Source of the DNA: Schleiferiaceae bacterium
Lineage (GTDB): Bacteria > Bacteroidota > Bacteroidia > Flavobacteriales > Schleiferiaceae
Length of the DNA stretch: 7,966 nucleotides
Reading direction: 5' to 3'
NCBI GenBank assembly: GCA_025210575.1
Contig: JAOARK010000389.1
Location: 1-7,966 of the forward strand
The translations under genes were made by a program, and so were the position numbers. This document shows, one piece after another, positions 4,780-7,966 of the stretch (the stretch's first letter is position 1; the number at the start of each line of letters is the position of its first letter). Under the pieces are notes generated by a model. That model was not told the origin of the DNA, did not search any database, and was given only the letters and a program-made list of their open reading frames with translations.

Positions 4780-7700
4780 TTAAGCTTTTTTCGGCCCTCC
4801 AAATACAGAGTAAGCCATTCTGTTCATAATAAAGAACATTACCGGTACAATAACCAGCGTTAGGAATGTAGCGAAGGTCAAACCATAAATAACAGCCCAA
4901 CTCATCGGCCCCCAGAACACTACGTTATCTCCTCCGATAAAGAATTGAGGATCATTTTCAGTAATTAACGTAATAAAGTTGATGTTGATTCCCATTGCTA
5001 ATGGCACCAAACCTAAAACGGTAGTAATTGCTGTAAGTAATACAGGGCGTAACCTCTTCTTACCGGCCTCCACTATAATTTCATTGTAATACTCAAATGG
5101 CAATTTGTCTTTGCGCTCTAATCCTACTTCTTCTTTCTTACGTGCTATAAGCAAGTTAATGTAGTCTATCAGTACGATTGCATTATTCACCACAATCCCG
5201 GCCAATGAAATAATACCGATCATAGTCATCATGATCACAAAATCATCTCTGAAAATGATCAACCCAAGCAATACTCCAATCAAACTCAAAACAACTGTTG
5301 TAAGAATAATAAATGGAGTGGACGCTGAGTTGAACTGCGCAACCAGAATCAAGAAGATTAAGAATACTGCAGTTAAAAGTGCTCCTGACAAGAAACTCAT
5401 CTCTTCTGCTTGTTTCTCTTGCTCTCCAGTAAAACTGATCTCTACGCCACGTGGTAATTCATAGTCTCCCAACAGCTCCTTCAGTTCGTCATTAATATTT
5501 GTAGCGTTATAACCGGCCAACACATTACTTTGAATAGTAATTACACGGTCTAGATCAATTCTACTCACTACACTAAATGTTGAAGCTTTTCTTGGTGTTG
5601 CTACCGATGAGATCGGAATTTGTTTGATCTTACCAGAAGACTGATCTCTAAATGTGATCTTTTGATTCAAAAGGTCATCAAGATTGTAACGGTACTGATC
5701 TTCATATCTCAAGTTAATGGGATAATCATCTTCTCCGTCTTTGTAACGAGAGATCTCTTTTCCAAACAGAGCTGTTCTCAAAGCATCTCCAATTTGTGCG
5801 GTAGACACACCGTAGGTTTTTGCTTTAGAATAGTCGATGTCTACTAGCAACTCTGGCTTCCCTTGTTGCACATCAAGCTTTAATTCTTCAATTCCTTGAA
5901 CTCCACTTTCGTTGATGAAAACACGGATGTCCTCAGCAATACCGATAATCTCCAAATAGTCATCACCGCTCACCTCGATATTAATTGGTGCTCCTGTTGG
6001 TGGACCTTGCGAATCTTTATCTACTGTGATCTGAGCTCCTGGATAATTTCCAATTTTCTTCTGAAGTTTAGCAAGAACACTTTGGCTCTGAATCAGTTCA
6101 CCGCTCTCATTATAACGCTCTCCATAAGGCCTAAAAGCAACGGTAATCTTTGCCTTATTCGGAGTATTTGCCATACTCGGACCAGCATTCGGGTCACTTG
6201 TTCCCTGGCCTACTTGTGCAATCACAGATTCAACCATATAGTTGTATTGGAACTCACCTGTTCCTGTATCTTGAGGATAAGTGTACTCATCTACAAGTTT
6301 AAGAACCTTCTCTTCCAATTGCATAGTGAGTTTATTGGTTTCCTCTATATCCGTACCAATAGGCAACTCAACATATACAATAGCCTGATTAGGCTGGTTT
6401 TCTGGGAAGAACAATGTGTTAGGAGGGAAAGCTCCTAAAAGCATTACTGAGAAAATTAGCAATGCTATTGTTCCTCCAAAGAACAAGAATGGGTTTGGAC
6501 CTTTTAATGCAAGTCTCAAGATGTTCTCATAAGCGCGTTCCAAACGAGGTAAAACACTTTCTTGGAACCACTCGGTCGTTTTGATGCCAATCCAAATTTG
6601 ACCTAGAATAGCCAAACCTGCAATAATCATCAAGTTGCCAAGCCATTGCACGCCTGCAGCATAACCAATAATCAACCCAAATAGGATCAAGGAAACTGAA
6701 ATAATAGAAAGTCTTTTTCTATTCGGGTTTCCTTCCTCGGTTCTCATATAACGTGCCGTAAGACCAGGATTGATAATTAGCGCTACGAATAAAGATGATG
6801 ACAATACAATGATCAAGGTAAGAGGTAAGAACTTCATGAATTCTCCCATCATTCCTGGCCACATTGCCAATGGAACAAATGCTGCAAGCGTAGTAGCTGT
6901 CGATGCAATAATGGCATAAGAAACTTCACCCGCACCGCGTTTGGCCGCTTCCCATCTGGAATATCCTTCATCCATTAAACGATATACGTTTTCTACAACC
7001 ACAATACCGTTATCTACTAGCATACCTAAAGCCAATACCAAAGAGAATAACACAATGGTATTCAAGGTGATTCCCATTAAGTTAAGGATCATAAAAGACA
7101 TCAGCATTGAGAGTGGGATTGCAATTCCCACAAAAAGGGCGTTTCTCAATCCCAAGAAGAATGTCAATACCATTACCACTAGAATTACACCGAAAATGAT
7201 GCTATTCACCAATTCGTTCAATTGGGTCTTGGTCTGGTCACTTTGATCGTTCGTTACAGAGATCTCTAAGTTATCAGGGAAATAATCCTTTTTAGCCTTG
7301 TCGATGATCGCATTGATTTTGTCTGAAACAATGATTAGGTTTTCTCCACCTCGCTTCATCACATCAACCATCACCACAGGGTTTTTGTATTCCCTTGCGT
7401 AACTTTCTTTCTCCACCTCTTTAAAAGTGGTTGTTGCAATATCTCTTAAGTAAACAATGTTTCCTTTTTCGTGCTTTACAATAACATCTCCTATTTCTTC
7501 AATGTTATTAAAATCACCTACTACGCGAATATTTCTTCTGTAGCCATCAACCAACAAGTTACCTCCTGAAACAGACAAGTTTCTATTCGAAATAGCTTGG
7601 GCGATATCGCCAAAGCTTACGTTGATAGATTCCATCTTTTGAAGATCAACGCTAATTCTAACTTCCTTATCATCAACTCCTCGAATCTCCGCTTTTGAGA

Positions 7701-7966
7701 TTTCTGGAAGGTCTTCAATACGATCCTCTAAATACTCTGCGTACTCTTTTAATTGGTCTATCGTAAAATCTCCAGAGAGGTAGATGTTCTGAATAGGAAC
7801 AAGCTCTGAAAAATTCATTTCAAAAATGTTCGGATCGGCAGGAAGATCTGTAGGAAAGTCGGGTTGTGTTTTCGCAATATCAACCTTGTCTTTTACCTTC
7901 CTTAAGGCCTCTTCTGGGGTAATGTTAAAATCAAATTTCACATCAATCGTAGAATACCCTTCAACC
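4780..7966 (-). CDS. RND efflux transporter permease subunit (AcrB/HAE-like), N-terminus beyond window
   Basis: An inner-membrane RND pump subunit. The frame is open to the right edge, so the GTG at 7941 is internal; 1061 residues are visible and roughly 90-100, including TM1, are missing, giving an estimated 1150. Numbering from the 7941 codon: a periplasmic porter part to about 240; TM2-TM6 at about 244-394, with 'GMLVDNGIVVVEN' (306-318) as the TM4 signature; two extra hydrophobic segments at about 410-453; the amphipathic 'LPRLERAYENILRLAL' helix (464-479); TM7 at 484-504; a second porter/docking part at 505-845; and TM8-TM12 at 850-1038, with 'GIVVNNAIVLIDYIN' (915-929) in TM10. Relatives use the proton gradient to export drugs, bile salts, metals or lipids together with a membrane-fusion protein and an outer-membrane channel; these partners would lie beyond the right edge. 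The substrate is not predictable. The AcrB aspartate pair is Asp310-Asn311 here, and Lys940 corresponds to Asn. A terminator follows the TAA. Confidence 0.93.
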   Translation of the reverse strand, partial: VEGYSTIDVKFDFNITPEEALRKVKDKVDIAKTQPDFPTDLPADPNIFEMNFSELVPIQNIYLSGDFTIDQLKEYAEYLEDRIEDLPEISKAEIRGVDDKEVRISVDLQKMESINVSFGDIAQAISNRNLSVSGGNLLVDGYRRNIRVVGDFNNIEEIGDVIVKHEKGNIVYLRDIATTTFKEVEKESYAREYKNPVVMVDVMKRGGENLIIVSDKINAIIDKAKKDYFPDNLEISVTNDQSDQTKTQLNELVNSIIFGVILVVMVLTFFLGLRNALFVGIAIPLSMLMSFMILNLMGITLNTIVLFSLVLALGMLVDNGIVVVENVYRLMDEGYSRWEAAKRGAGEVSYAIIASTATTLAAFVPLAMWPGMMGEFMKFLPLTLIIVLSSSLFVALIINPGLTARYMRTEEGNPNRKRLSIISVSLILFGLIIGYAAGVQWLGNLMIIAGLAILGQIWIGIKTTEWFQESVLPRLERAYENILRLALKGPNPFLFFGGTIALLIFSVMLLGAFPPNTLFFPENQPNQAIVYVELPIGTDIEETNKLTMQLEEKVLKLVDEYTYPQDTGTGEFQYNYMVESVIAQVGQGTSDPNAGPSMANTPNKAKITVAFRPYGERYNESGELIQSQSVLAKLQKKIGNYPGAQITVDKDSQGPPTGAPINIEVSGDDYLEIIGIAEDIRVFINESGVQGIEELKLDVQQGKPELLVDIDYSKAKTYGVSTAQIGDALRTALFGKEISRYKDGEDDYPINLRYEDQYRYNLDDLLNQKITFRDQSSGKIKQIPISSVATPRKASTFSVVSRIDLDRVITIQSNVLAGYNATNINDELKELLGDYELPRGVEISFTGEQEKQAEEMSFLSGALLTAVFLIFLILVAQFNSASTPFIILTTVVLSLIGVLLGLIIFRDDFVIMMTMIGIISLAGIVVNNAIVLIDYINLLIARKKEEVGLERKDKLPFEYYNEIIVEAGKKRLRPVLLTAITTVLGLVPLAMGININFITLITENDPQFFIGGDNVVFWGPMSWAVIYGLTFATFLTLVIVPVMFFIMNRMAYSVFGGPKKA

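Noticed and set aside
4703..4900. A minus-strand open frame overlapping the end of the RND gene and the terminator
   Set aside because: It runs through a strong intrinsic terminator in a different frame from the RND protein and has no recognisable features.
5896..6438. A 180-codon plus-strand open frame antisense to the RND permease
   Set aside because: It lies wholly inside a well-supported RND coding region, is cysteine- and serine-rich with no recognisable domain, and looks like a by-product of the opposite frame's codon use.
7939..7941. GTG at 7941 as the start of the RND permease
   Set aside because: The frame remains open to the right edge ('VEGYSTID' upstream), which matches the internal RND sequence expected there, and TM1 would be missing.

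Overview
The window looks like chromosomal DNA from a member of the Bacteroidota, probably an environmental or marine flavobacterium or cytophagalean; the genus cannot be fixed from the sequence. Supporting signs are AT-rich DNA with little Shine-Dalgarno signal, exported proteins whose signal peptides end in 'AQ', a degenerate type IX secretion (T9SS) type A C-terminal domain, a DUF5684-type small membrane protein, and a Bacteroidota-style RND permease. No tRNA, rRNA, CRISPR array, insertion sequence or phage gene was seen. The window is densely coding; the longest gap between genes is about 66 bases.

Left part (1-1306, + strand): the C-terminal end of a crotonase-family enoyl-CoA hydratase, then a short DUF5684-like membrane protein, then an alpha/beta hydrolase of the phospholipase/carboxylesterase type. 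Gaps are very short and the last two genes overlap by 4 bases (TTGA), so they are probably one transcript. The hydrolase starts with TTG and carries a 9-bp GC-rich perfect inverted repeat within its first 21 codons.

Middle part (1313-4285, - strand): two exported proteins of unknown function joined stop-to-start with no spacing (TAGATG). The first-transcribed gene (3281-4285) encodes a 334-aa protein with the 'VGVGTETPN...GVLIPRMT' head common in exported Bacteroidota proteins. The second (1313-3280) encodes a 655-aa T9SS-type cell-surface or secreted protein. This pair ends only 6 bases from the end of the convergent hydrolase gene.

Right part (4351-7966, - strand): an Hsp15/HslR-like S4 RNA-binding protein preceded by a large RND efflux permease that runs off the right edge. 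A strong intrinsic terminator lies between them, with its T-tract ending 13 bases before the hslR ATG.

Overall this is mostly ordinary housekeeping and envelope content. I found no convincing new multi-gene system. The points most worth a second look are the departures of the RND permease from the AcrB plan (two extra hydrophobic segments and altered proton-relay residues), the terminator abutting hslR, the hairpin at the start of the hydrolase gene, and the tightly coupled pair of uncharacterised exported proteins.
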